Both the position numbers and the translations under genes were made by a program. From Paramoeba atlantica (lineage: Eukaryota; Discosea), in assembly GCA_977017575.1 (NCBI GenBank), contig CDRNVI010000075.1:54201-118200 (forward strand): DNA of 64,000 bases, read 5' to 3'. Under the pieces are notes generated by a model. That model did no database searches. It was given only the letters and a program-made list of their open reading frames with translations, and was not told where the DNA came from. Each line of letters opens with the position of its first letter. Position 1 is the first letter of the stretch. Positions 52,584 to 62,562 of the stretch are shown one piece after another.

Positions 52584-52883
52584 TCAGCGAAGCCCAAGTG
52601 TGCAAGCAAGGCCCCCGTCTGCGAGCAAGGCCCAACTGTGAGCGTAGCCCGCTTCTGGAGGCAAAAGCCCCCCTTTGCGAGCAAGGCCCAACTGTGAGCG
52701 TAGCCCTGGGACATAATTATATTTTTTGGCGACCCGCGCGCTCCATGCGGAGGTGGTGTATATTAGCACGGCGGGCGGATGAGTTGGCATCACGGCCTTC
52801 TTTTTCCATCGGGCACGAGGGAGCGGCAAAATCTCAGGAGCTACTCCTGATTCTTTTGCTTTGGAGCGTGTGAACACTCCCAT
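52584..52883 (-). pseudogene. SL-tagged Gag start, array 2 unit 1
   Basis: Copy of 16247-16546; SL footprint at 52907-52943. Confidence 0.6.
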
Positions 52884-53688
52884 GAAAGGTAAAAAAAGTA
52901 AATAATCAACAAGGTACAGAAACTGTATCTTTATCGTTAAAGATTATTGTACGTGTGCTTCTCTCTAGATTCGTGGGAAGCAATTTGCGAAGCCCAGCTA
53001 CCTTGATAACAAATTTTAGTACCCATTTTGGCCGCGCGGGGGCCCCCGCGTGAGCGGGGGTGCGCGCGGCCGCGAAACGGCGAGGGCCCGCGTGAGCGGG
53101 CCTGAGCCGTACCCCGCGTAGGGTTCCCCTGTGCGTCGTTAGTGGGAAGCAATTTGCGAAGCTCACTGAATTTCGTAGTTTTCGCTACGCAGGCGTTGTC
53201 AACGTATATAGCGAAGTGTAGGATACTGAACGCACGGAAAATGGAAATCAAAAAGAATTCTTGGATGTTCCACAAAAGTCCTTGACTTATGCAAAAGTCT
53301 TTGATTTCCACCGTAAATTTCCGGTCGTTGAGTACTCAACGAATATCCGGCACTTCGTTGAGTACTCAACGAAAATCCTGTGTTTACCCCTTCCGCAGGA
53401 TTGTCGCTCAAAATATGTATATGGATCAGTCAAAAACTCTTCGATGAAGATAAACTGAAGAAACGGTGAAATTCCTCTACGAGCCTTCACAAAACACTTC
53501 GATGAAGCACCAAAAAAGTCAAAATGTCTATATAGATCCGCGAAAAACATTTGCGTGAAGATTTGAAAAAATAAAAAAAAAGTCAAAAACACCTTCGATG
53601 AAGATTCATCGAAAGTGTACAACTTTCAATGTGCTTCATCGAAAGTTGTACACTTTCGATGAAGCTTCATCGAAGGTCCCCCCTACCC

Positions 53689-54105
53689 GGCAGACCGTAT
53701 GCGCGTTATGGTCGAACGCCACCCCATTGAACACGTACTGTGCTACAGGGGGCTGACCCCGATCTTTGAAAAGACCGTTCGCTTTGTCGCAACGCTCGTC
53801 AATGAACTGAGCGTACGTGATGGCCTCGGAGTCGGTTCCTGCAAACCGAACTCCGTCAACATAAACGTCGATAGCGCCTCGGTGAAACGAGTAGCGCTGA
53901 GAATAAATCGACGCCTCGCCAGCAATCGCGGCGGTAACCGTGTGCATAACCTCCGGTGCACACCTATGGCCCATCGGGAGGACGTTCATCTCATACACGT
54001 CTCCACTGTTCGTTCTAAGGCGGAATTTGGGCCTCGCCCTCTTTGGGATACCAATCTGGTAAAACCCACACGTGAAGTCCCGCTTCACAGCCATCGGCTC
54101 GAATA
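53689..54105 (-). pseudogene. second duplicate of VIPER #5 RT palm segment
   Basis: Same as 50322-50738. Confidence 0.85.
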
Positions 54106-54774
54106 TGGACTATAGCAGCCTTTTCCTCGGACATCTGTCGTGTTACCTTCTCCAAAGCAGCCCGTGTAAGAGGGGATGCTTGTCGACCCGGGATGGTAGC
54201 CCCCCTGCGGATCAAAGTTTTGGAATACATTTCTGTCTGCGTAGTTGATCGTCTCATACGGCGCAAAATGGCGATTAGGTGACGCAAATAGATCAGTTTT
54301 GTCTGGATGGTAGTATGAATACGTACTATATATAGGACTACGCCCTGGTCGGTTAACGGCAACTTCCGACGTACCATATCCGAGACCAATCGTGCCCTCG
54401 TGTCCCAAGTGCATTTTTCCCACATACCCTGTAGGTTGGTGATAATTTCCGGATGAGTAATCCGAAATATTTTTTGTAATATGATTTTTTGCCGATGTTT
54501 CGGGTAGCTTCATCATACCACGTTTGGAAACTCTTCCTGATGTCGAAGATGGGCACTGTTGTCTCTGATGCGATGGGATGCTCGTGTTTGAAAATTTTTG
54601 CTGTATCGATTGGTTCTGGCGATTCGTACTTGATTTTGTTGTCATTGTTCGATTGAGTTTTACTGATCTGGCCCTTTCGTAATTTGCTTTTACTGAGGGA
54701 CTTTGTTTGAGGACGACTTTTTTTGTCTGCGTCTTCTGCACTTTGCCCACTTGATTTGTTTTCAATGAATGCAC
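54106..54774 (-). pseudogene. YR#6 N-terminal half, unit 2, frameshifted
   Basis: As 50739-51406, but an indel near 54483 splits it; the core-binding part is in a different frame from the N-terminal tail. Confidence 0.75.
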
Positions 54775-54900
54775 TACTACTAACTTGCTTTGTTGTTTTT
54801 CTATTTTTTTCTGTATTGCTATTTTTATTGGAAACGGAATACGTACTTTTGGATTTACGCTTTTTTGTAACTGGCTGATATGGGGGTGGACTCTTTTGAG

Positions 54901-55629
54901 TCACATTCGATGGCCAGCGCCCCCTCGTGGAAAATCCGAGGACGCTGACGCACTACTGGCGTTGGGAACTGCGCCTGAACTTGGTGTACCATAGCTTCGC
55001 CCTTGACTCCGACCTCGAGAACGTGAAAAGTAGCCAAGCCCGCGCGATGTTCCCCGACTGTAGGGTCCTTGTCGACGTTTCTGCACGTTAATACTGTGGT
55101 GTATTCCATTTCCAATGACGTCTTCCGGATCGTTTTGAGCTTGATAAATCATTCGGAGGTAATTGGGGTCCGCACCACGATAAACTCCTTGTTGCATACG
55201 AAGGTCGTCGAGAGCACGTTGTCCAGTCCGGACTTGGGGCACGTTTTCCTGGTCGATTCCGCCTCTTCCTTTCATGTCGTTCATCCACTCTACAAGCACT
55301 TCCCACATTGGACGCAAATTGTTTGGCAACGGTGAAGGCAGCGCTAGAGCAGTTTGTACGCGTATAATCAAGAAATCAACACCAAATTCGCTGTTTGTCA
55401 TTAAATATTTGTTCCAAGTCCGAACATCTCTAATCTTAAAGTCATCTTGATCATTTGGAGTTGATTCGGTGTTGTCAACAGCTTGCTCTAACCGATCAGG
55501 CATCGCTGGTTCACTTTGAACAATTTCAATACGTGTGTACTTGACTTTAGGATTCGGCAACTTGTAGTTTCCAGAAAGATAACTTACGGTAATACTTTTC
55601 CCTTCTTCCTCGCGAACAAAACTACCCAC
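54901..55629 (-). pseudogene. Gag-like protein b, array 2 unit 2
   Basis: Same 242-residue frame as 51533-52261. Confidence 0.72.
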
Positions 55630-55951
55630 CTAGAAGGAAAAAGAATAGAAAAATATTCTGTAAAAAAATAATATGCTATTTTGTAATTCGTCACTACGAA
55701 GGTAATAAAGGCCAGGGGGGGCATTCGATGAAAATTCATCGAACGCACCGTGCGTTCGATGAATATTCATTGAACGGCGTCCCGTTCGATGACCAGGCGT
55801 CCCGTTCGATGAATATTCATCGAACGGGCAGTGCGTTCGATGAATCATTCATCCAACGGGCACTGCTGCACGAATTTTTCGTCTCGATTTTTTTTGGGGG
55901 GAATTTGAACATTACCATCTCGTTTACATGTCTGGAGGCAAGGCCCAACTG

Positions 55952-56251
55952 TCAGCGAAGCCCAAGTGTGCAAGCAAGGCCCCCGTCTGCGAGCAAGGCC
56001 CAACTGTGAGCGTAGCCCGCTTCTGGAGGCAAAAGCCCCCCTTTGCGAGCAAGGCCCAACTGTGAGCGTAGCCCTGGGACATAATTATATTTTTTGGCGA
56101 CCCGCGCGCTCCATGCGGAGGTGGTGTATATTAGCACGGCGGGCGGATGAGTTGGCATCACGGCCTTCTTTTTCCATCGGGCACGAGGGAGCGGCAAAAT
56201 CTCAGGAGCTACTCCTGATTCTTTTGCTTTGGAGCGTGTGAACACTCCCAT
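55952..56251 (-). pseudogene. SL-tagged Gag start, array 2 unit 2
   Basis: Copy of 16247-16546; SL footprint at 56275-56311. Confidence 0.6.
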
Positions 56252-57036
56252 GAAAGGTAAAAAAAGTAAATAATCAACAAGGTACAGAAACTGTATCTTT
56301 ATCGTTAAAGATTATTGTACGTGTGCTTCTCTCTAGATTCGTGGGAAGCAATTTGCGAAGCCCAGCTACCTTGATAACAAATTTTAGTACCCATTTTGGC
56401 CGCGCGGGGGCCCCCGCGTGAGCGGGGGTGCGCGCGGCCGCGAAACGGCGAGGGCCCGCGTGAGCGGGCCTGAGCCGTACCCCGCGTAGGATTCCCCTGT
56501 GCGTCGTTAGTGGGAAGCAATTTGCGAAGCTCACTGAATTTCGTAGTTTTCGCTACGGAGGCGTTGTCAACGTATGTAGTGAAGTGTAGGATACTGAACG
56601 CACGGAAAAGGAAAATCAAAAAAAAATCTTGGGTGTTCCACAAAAGTCCTTGACTTCCACCGTAAATTTCCGTTCGTTGAGAACTCAACGAATATCCGGC
56701 ACTTCGTTGAGTACTCAACGAAAATCCTGTGTTTACCCCTTCCGCAGGATTGTCGCTCAAAATATGTATATGGATCAGTCAAAAACTCTTCGATGAAGAT
56801 AAACTGAAGAAACGGTGAAATTCCTCTACGAGCCTTCACAAAACACTTCGATGAAGCACCAAAAAAGTCAAAATGTCTATATAGATCCGCGAAAAACATT
56901 TGCGTGAAGATTTGAAAAAATAAAAAAAAGTCAAAAACACCTTCGATGAAGATTCATCGAAAGTGTACAACTTTCAATGTGCTTCATCGAAAGTTGTACA
57001 CTTTCGATGAAGCTTCATCGAAGGTCCCCCCTACCC

Positions 57037-57466
57037 GGCAGACCGTATGCGCGTTATGGTCGAACGCCACCCCATTGAACACGTACTGTGCTACAGGGGG
57101 CTGACCCCGATCTTTGAAAAGACCGTTCGCTTTGTCGCAACGCTCGTCAATGAACTGAGCGTACGTGATGGCCTCGGAGTCGGTTCCTGCAAACCGAACT
57201 CCGTCAACATAAACGTCGATAGCGCCTCGGTGAAACGAGTAGCGCTGAGAATAAATCGACGCCTCGCCAGCAATCGCGGCGGTAACCGTGTGCATAACCT
57301 CCGGTGCACACCTATGGCCCATCGGGAGGACGTTCATCTCATACACGTCTCCACTGTTCGTTCTAAGGCGGAATTTGGGCCTCGCCCTCTTTGGGATACC
57401 AATCTGGTAAAACCCACACGTGAAGTCCCGCTTCACAGCCATCGGCTCGTGCGCCTTATGAAGGTA
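57037..57466 (-). pseudogene. RT palm of VIPER #5 (original copy)
   Basis: YLHKAHEPMAVKRDFTCGFYQ (key part AVKRDFTCGFYQ), LRTNSGDVYEMNVLPMGHRC, YVDGVRFAG, ending at the array 2 target duplication. Frame intact and continuous with 48881-49656 once the array is removed and with 57780 on once the MITE is removed. Confidence 0.85.
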
Positions 57467-57776
57467 CTGTATACCCCCCCAGTAATAGACCCCCCCAGTA
57501 ACAAAGAGTTGACCATTTTTTGGGCTGACCCCCAGTAACATAGATTTGGTTCGAGGGTGGGTGGAGGGGGGAGGGGGTGTTTGAGCGGGTGGGGGTCGCT
57601 GGGCTGGGTGAGGGTGGCTGCGCGGGAGCGAATGGCGTAGTTGCGGGGTTGTCTGGACAGCAAATCAATGCACCCATGTGCAAAAAAGGTCTTTTCTCAC
57701 CAAAAAAGCGTACCCCCCAGTAACAGAGATTTGGCCATTTGGGTCCAAAATCGATTCTATTACTGGGGGGTATACG
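57467..57776. mobile_element. 310-bp MITE with CCCCCAGTAA terminal repeats
   Basis: Ends CTGTATACCCCCC and the complement of CGTATACCCCCCAGTAATAG; flanked by GTA (57464-57466; 57777-57779). Removing it restores the RT frame (..HPSKY/LHKAHEP..). The motif CCCCCAGTAACA repeats four to five times inside (57483-57540, 57716-57725). No ORF. A 3-bp duplication fits PIF/Harbinger-like MITEs, but the family is not established. Confidence 0.75.
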
Positions 57777-57779
57777 GTA

Positions 57780-57985
57780 TTTGGAGGGATGATATAAAGG
57801 GACCTTTGGTTTATATCCTTTAAGTCTGTCATCGTCGTCCCGTGTCCACGAAATAAACCTGCGCTGATTGCCCTCATCATCGGTCTCCACAACCGTGAAG
57901 TGATTCGCGGTGGTTCCCTTCGCCTGGCAATACTCGCTCAGACCGAGCCACAATCGCGCCCTTGTGGCCCACGTGGCCGTCGCCC
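57780..57985 (-). pseudogene. YR N-terminal scrap fused to RT fingers, VIPER #5
   Basis: Minus frame: NWATATWATRARLWLGLSEYC (YR core-binding helix; compare TWLSRARLWGRLELFC) runs after KGTTANHF straight into TVVETDDEGNQRRFISW, the RT fingers (compare VVEERNGVKRRRFICW in #2). The YR catalytic domain and RT leader are deleted. Confidence 0.78.
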
Positions 57986-58318
57986 AATTTTTCGGCGAAA
58001 ATTGCGAAATTGTAACCTGAATTTGGGCCGTTTTTGATGCCTTACCAATAGGGGTAGGAGGCGAATCTGACAAGAAACACGTTGTAGAATGGTAACTGAG
58101 GTCCGAAACTCTTAAACTACGTTTTAGTACTCGATTTTGGAAAAATAATACTTTTACTTTTCTTAGGTCAAGATTATTATTTTTTTGGTCACCACAAGAA
58201 TTTCGGAAATTTTGACCTTGTCGGACCCCTCGTGCGCATACCAGGGGGGGGGTACCCCTAGGGGGGGGGGAATTATCGCCGCGGCCTACTCTACCACTTC
58301 CCTGCGCTCGATTTTGAA
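57986..58318. repeat. dispersed repeat, first copy, with G-rich tract
   Basis: 57986-58235 is about 75-80% similar by eye to 63635-63885 (TTTTTCGGCxAAAATTGCGAAATT ... GTTTTTGATGCCTTACCA ... GATTTTGGAAAAATAAT). Followed by G8-G10 runs at 58243-58271. No ORF recognised. Confidence 0.7.
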
Positions 58319-58514
58319 TATAAGTTTACGATAAGAAATTTAGGAGACTTTATATTGTTGATATGCAGATGGTGCCCCGAAAGGGGTCTAAACTGTTTTC
58401 AAATTCTACCCCGAAATGGGTCTAAACTATTTATCTATGTACCAGGGATAGATTGAGGTAATTATAAATATACTGTATATTAGTGACATTTCCTCCTATA
58501 AACAACAAAAACGT
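58319..58514 (+). repeat. VIPER #4 repeat A1
   Basis: 196 bp, TATAAGTTTACG ... CAACAAAAACGT, 7 nt upstream of the gag ATG. Contains GGTGCCCCGAAAGGGGTC and a second TACCCCGAAATGGGTC. Copy at 62785-62980. Confidence 0.9.
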
Positions 58515-58521
58515 TTTTTCC

Positions 58522-59559
58522 ATGGCAGGTATTTTGAATACCGTGCGCCGAACACTCTCTATGGGCAGACAGGACAGTCCTCCACCAGTTGATGCTAAAG
58601 ACCCTGTGAGCCCATCTCTCCGACAAGGACGGGACCAGAGAAACACCCTGAACCCCGAGCAAGTGGCGGCTTTGCTTCGAGGTGGGGATGGCGCGGAGGC
58701 CATGTCAGAGGAATCGAAGATGGAGTTTGCTGCTAAAGTTAAATCTTTAGTAGCTCGAGGGTACCAGGTATCTGTTGAGGCCGTGTGGGGCCATGTAGGG
58801 GAAACTCATCGTCAAACGGTAGAGGGTAACATTTCTCTTAAGGGCGATGGATCGGGGTCCCTGGAGGCGAAGTGGTCTGACGAGCCAGGTATGACATACG
58901 ATTTCCCTTTCCCGGATATTAATTACTATTCCCTAGAGATCTCTAGTGTCCGAGCAGTCATGCCAGGGGGGCGGAAGACTGAAGATGGGCAAGCAACACC
59001 GCAGCTTGTGACTGACCCCGCCAAGTTCACGACTTATGAACCGTTGACCTGGGGGCCCTGGCTTAAATCCGAAGATGAGCTGCGCGTGAGGGATCTCATC
59101 CGAGATCTTAGGGCGGCACCGGAGTTTGGCTTGTTATTTCACCCCCCGCCCATCCGCGAGCGTCTCTTTAAGATTATTCAGGATTGGGTGTATGCCGCTC
59201 GTATGTACCCAATGTGGCGTGAGGAGTATTTTCTGAGCATTGTCCAAACAGCAATCGAAGAACTACGGAACCATTACTGGGCATCTCAAGGCATTCCGAT
59301 TGAAAATCTCCAGTTAAAGCTGCATAAGGACGACGACGCTAAGGACGCGTATACGAAGGCTGTCGCAGACGAGAAACTTCGACAGCTGCGTACTCCCAAG
59401 GGGCCGGCCAAGCCTGCATTACTCTGCTACAAATGCCACAAGCCGGGTCACATCCGTGCGTACTGTCCGACCTTAAATCAAGCCCAGCAACGCAGCTTCG
59501 CCACGGGTTTTCGCTCGGGGGTGACGAGCGGCACCGCTGGTGCAAAGAGGGGCCAATAG
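58522..59559 (+). CDS. Gag-like protein of VIPER #4
   Basis: 345 residues from ATG 58522 (preferred to an upstream in-frame codon because it matches the start of #1, M(A/S)GILNTVRRTLSMG). A Gln-rich/polar N-terminus, VSVEAVWGH block, YDFPFPDINYYSLE, WGPWLKSEDELRVRDLIRDL, then a CCHC knuckle CYKCHKPGHIRAYC at about residues 301-314. Likely packages the element RNA. The 3' end includes a hairpin (59531-59543, GCACC GCT GGTGC). Intact. Confidence 0.85.
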   Translation: MAGILNTVRRTLSMGRQDSPPPVDAKDPVSPSLRQGRDQRNTLNPEQVAALLRGGDGAEAMSEESKMEFAAKVKSLVARGYQVSVEAVWGHVGETHRQTVEGNISLKGDGSGSLEAKWSDEPGMTYDFPFPDINYYSLEISSVRAVMPGGRKTEDGQATPQLVTDPAKFTTYEPLTWGPWLKSEDELRVRDLIRDLRAAPEFGLLFHPPPIRERLFKIIQDWVYAARMYPMWREEYFLSIVQTAIEELRNHYWASQGIPIENLQLKLHKDDDAKDAYTKAVADEKLRQLRTPKGPAKPALLCYKCHKPGHIRAYCPTLNQAQQRSFATGFRSGVTSGTAGAKRGQ

Positions 59560-59613
59560 GGAAGGCCCCCCACCCCTTATCTCGCTCGTGCCCGACCGTT
59601 TGTCAAACGGAGG

Positions 59614-60711
59614 GTGAAAAAACCAGGCTTTTTTGCACGTGCCCAGCTGCCGAAAACGCGGCGGGTGAACTTTTCAAACAGTTCTTGGCCTTCATCCGGG
59701 AATACGGATGTAAGTGTTCCGACCATTATACGGTCTGTAGTCCACGCGCCGAAGCGGGAGCGTCCAAATCCCGATCCTCGCGACGTCGTCGGAAGCGAAA
59801 ACATGAACGAACTGCAAGCAAAACGCAGACTGACATGCACTTTGTTGGGACTGGAACCGAGAATGCCGGTAGTCGAACCGATATGCCGCGCGATAGACCC
59901 CATGTGGACGACAGCCACCTGGATGACACGAAGTCGGTTGTGGGATCGACTGGCCCGCTTTTGCAACGCGGGAAACGCCCCCCTCGAACCCCTACACGCT
60001 GTAGTGTTCCTCGATCAGCTGAATCTTGCACCCGCAACACTTCTCGCATATGCACGAAGCCTCCAATCGATATTTAACCTCGCCCACAAACCCACAGGAC
60101 CTCTACAGCTATACGCGAAAGCATTGCAAGCAAAGGGAGCGCTAGAACCAACCCGCCAAATGGAGCCCGCAACCCCATGGCATATCAGAAAGTTGCGCGC
60201 CAAACTCATACCAAGGGATTCGATAGCGGTGTTGATCTGTTGGAAAGCCGGGGGCCGATGGACCGAAGTAGCCGAATTGACCAAAGACCGGTTTGTCAAG
60301 GTGGACGACAACGAAGTAATTGTGTATAGGGGGCGGCAAACGAAAACCACACGACTCAACCCGTATCGGTTATCCATGTGCACAACGATAGTGGGTCCAG
60401 GGACTCCAGAGATAGCTCAACACGTCAGGCATATGATTGCAGGGCAGCGCATAAGCGCCACGACAGTACGGGAGATGGATCTCCGAATACGCAAGATTCT
60501 CGGCCCGAAATTCGGAACACATTCCATCAAGCGCGGAGCGGTAACGTACCTGTTTCAGCAGGTTGCTCTAGGAAGACTAACAATATCAGACGTTCAAAAT
60601 CTCGCAAAGCATCAGAACATTACCTCCCTATTACGGTACAACGCAAACCTAGTGACCACCGCGAGAGCGCTCGGTACACAGCGAGCTTCGGCTCTCCTGC
60701 AACTCCAATAA
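59614..60711 (+). CDS. tyrosine recombinase (YR), VIPER #4
   Basis: Frame open from GTG 59614 (365 codons); first ATG at 59803 (MNELQAKRRL) still precedes the core-binding domain. Seen: TWMTRSRLWDRLARFC, APATLLAYARSLQ, Arg in GGRWTEVAEL, GTHSIKRGAV, HQNITSLLRYNAN with the presumed Tyr, and the family end LGTQRASAL. Intact. Overlapped by an RT-frame that is open except for two stops (60075-60077 and near 60326). Confidence 0.84.
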   Translation: MKKPGFFARAQLPKTRRVNFSNSSWPSSGNTDVSVPTIIRSVVHAPKRERPNPDPRDVVGSENMNELQAKRRLTCTLLGLEPRMPVVEPICRAIDPMWTTATWMTRSRLWDRLARFCNAGNAPLEPLHAVVFLDQLNLAPATLLAYARSLQSIFNLAHKPTGPLQLYAKALQAKGALEPTRQMEPATPWHIRKLRAKLIPRDSIAVLICWKAGGRWTEVAELTKDRFVKVDDNEVIVYRGRQTKTTRLNPYRLSMCTTIVGPGTPEIAQHVRHMIAGQRISATTVREMDLRIRKILGPKFGTHSIKRGAVTYLFQQVALGRLTISDVQNLAKHQNITSLLRYNANLVTTARALGTQRASALLQLQ

Positions 60712-61781
60712 CACAAGCTGATGTAGATAAGTGCCTCGAGCAGGTCCCACATGTTAAGCGGTATAGCATTATTTGTGCAAGGAGAACTTCGCGCTTAGCT
60801 AAGGCGCAGGACATGCATCACCCCTTACATCTTAAGACGGGAATTCCTACTATAGAACTGGATAAAGTTAAGTCTTGGATGAGGAATGACACGCGAAGCC
60901 GACTAGAGCGCATTATGAATAAAATGTTTTGCACCAAAGTGCGGAAATTCCCGCTGTAGAATTTCTCCCGCTGTAGAGAAGCTAATGGAGCCTTTAAGGA
61001 GCATGGCTCACCCCCGGAACTGGAGTATGTGTTTAATGGCGTAAACTACGATCATATAGTGCACAAGGTCAGCCTGGGACCTCGAGTACTACTGAAGTTA
61101 CGTCGTGATCGATTTAACACTATTACGTACGCCCAATTGGAGACGGCGGTGGGGCGTCTCCTCTACGCCTCAGTAGTCCTTGGGTATGTTATTCCGCGTT
61201 TTCATTTTACGCTCAAAATTGCGAGGCGCCGTATTAATATGTTAAACCGAAATCTTCACCTAGCGGATAAGCCGGTACCTCTTCCTAAACCCACGAGATG
61301 CATCCTAGCCGATTGGCGGGACGAAGTGCTAAAGAATATACCCATTGAACCACCTCCGCACCCAGACGTCGTGCCCCATACGCACCGCCTATATACCGAC
61401 GCATCGAGCAAAGGGTGGGGAGCAGTGCTATATCTCGATGACGGGGGGGTACAGATTACAGGTGACTCTTGGCCCAAAGAATTTAAATATGAGGTAAATC
61501 ATGCCGAGGCCATGGCCGTAACCAATGCTTTGAAGGACTTCAAACATCACTTTGAGAAGGGGACGTGTATTGACTTATACATAGATAACACGTCTTGTCA
61601 GGGCGCCATTAATAAACGTATGGCGAATTCCGATAATATCGCTAGCGAACTGAAGAAAGTTTTACTGATGAATCAGAATCAAGGGATTTGCATCAAAGCG
61701 CGATACATACGGTCCGAAGACAACCCAGCAGATCCCGTGAGTCGTTTAGATAGCCATACAAAATTTCATAATCTACAATAA
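60378..61781 (+). pseudogene. RT/RNase H of VIPER #4 with palm deletion
   Basis: The leader reads ARRTSRLAKAQDMHHPLHLKTGIP, then stops at TAG 60957-60959. Sequence resumes in the same frame after the palm (CREANGAFKEHGSPPELEYVFNG), with thumb LETAVGRLLYASVVLG and RNase H LYTDASSKGWGA, NHAEA, YIDNTS, NPADPVSR, stop at 61781. The fingers, motif A and the YxDG box are missing. The junction carries two copies of CCCGCTGTAGA (60948-60958 and 60966-60976) separated by 7 nt. Confidence 0.85.
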
Positions 61782-62562
61782 TTGGTCAGCCGCCACTGAC
61801 TGATTGTTGCCGAAAATAGTTTTTACCAAAAAAAAAAAAAGAAACCTCAGGTGGAACACTTTCGCAAGGGGGGGCGTTACAGCAAATACTAACAAGTCTG
61901 AACGTCACCCTCATGCGCTCCCAGGCGCGTATGCTCGTTCTTCGCCTCCCCTCGGCGAACACAGGCCCTGCACTTGTGGGGTATGGCAAAGAAGAGTAAG
62001 GAAAACTTCTGGCCTGGATGTTGGTCGAGTCGACAGAGTCTATGCTCACGCCTAGCCCGCGAGGGCTAGGTACCCCAAGTGAGGTAGCACACGGGAAGTG
62101 AATCTCCTCCCCGTCGACCAGCATCCTGTTTCGCGACCGTGTCGCTGTCGACACAGGCCCGCGCCTGCGCCCTCCCGTATAACAAGGGAAGGGTTCACAA
62201 GTCAGGCCGTGGAGAGGTCGAAAGACCCGGTCCGGAACGCGCGAATGGATTGGGCGTGGATTGCTTGTTTTTATTATTATTATTATTATTGTTATTATAC
62301 TTACGGGAGATCGAATTGCTAGTTTTGGGCTCCAAAATATGAAATTGCTAAAAAAAAAACTACTATATATACGTTCTTTAGTTATTCATGCACACGTGTA
62401 CGACGAGGACACGTGTTTGACGAGTGAAAGGGTGCTGTACTGTGGTTAGTTGCGTTGGGTTGTCGTGAGGGGATGGGAGGGAGAGTGAGGGAGTGAAGGG
62501 TGCGAGGAGAGTGGAGGTGTGTAACGAGACTTGGTGTGCGTGGTGACATGCGAACGGGTTGG
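61782..62562 (+). other. 3' UTR of VIPER #4
   Basis: No gene. Contains an A13 tract (61828-61841), a short hairpin CCTAGCCC-GCGA-GGGCTAGG (62051-62070), a (TTA)n tract (62268-62300) and G/T-rich sequence before B1. Confidence 0.6.

Larger units (their letters stand above)
50322..53688. repeat. array 2 unit 1 (3367 bp)
   Basis: Order on plus strand: RT#5 duplicate, YR#6 fragment (-), gag-b (-), palindromes, minisatellite, SL-tagged gag start (-), twin hairpins, TIR body. From about 51660 to 53100 it is nearly identical to 15310-16780 of array 1. Confidence 0.88.
49657..57036. mobile_element. TIR element with tandem units (array 2)
   Basis: Same termini as array 1 (left GGCTAGGGGGGACCTTCGAT, right its inverted counterpart), inserted in VIPER #5 RT with a 9-bp duplication GGCAGACCG (49648-49656; 57037-57045). 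Structure: 665-bp TIR element (49657-50321), then units 50322-53688 (3367 bp) and 53689-57036 (3348 bp), each ending in the right terminus. Each unit begins with about 417 bp copied from the VIPER #5 RT flank of this very locus and then switches to VIPER #6 sequence shared with array 1. Confidence 0.85.
53689..57036. repeat. array 2 unit 2 (3348 bp)
   Basis: As unit 1. Differences: a small indel near 54483 shifts the YR frame (TATGATTTTTTGCC for TATGTATTTTGCC), and the TIR portion from 56480 on is the array 1 version (GTAGGATTCCC, ATGTAGTGAAG) before switching back, so the units are mosaics. Confidence 0.85.
47258..57985 (-). mobile_element. VIPER-like YR retrotransposon #5 (5'-truncated, multiply interrupted)
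   Basis: 3' end complete: B2 (47258-47490), linker (47491-47515), A2 (47516-47694), B1 (47695-47927). RNase H at 48881-49656, RT at 57037-57466 and 57780-57900, and a YR N-terminal scrap to about 57985. Interrupted by array 2 (49657-57036) and a MITE (57467-57776). A1 and gag are missing. Confidence 0.82.
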
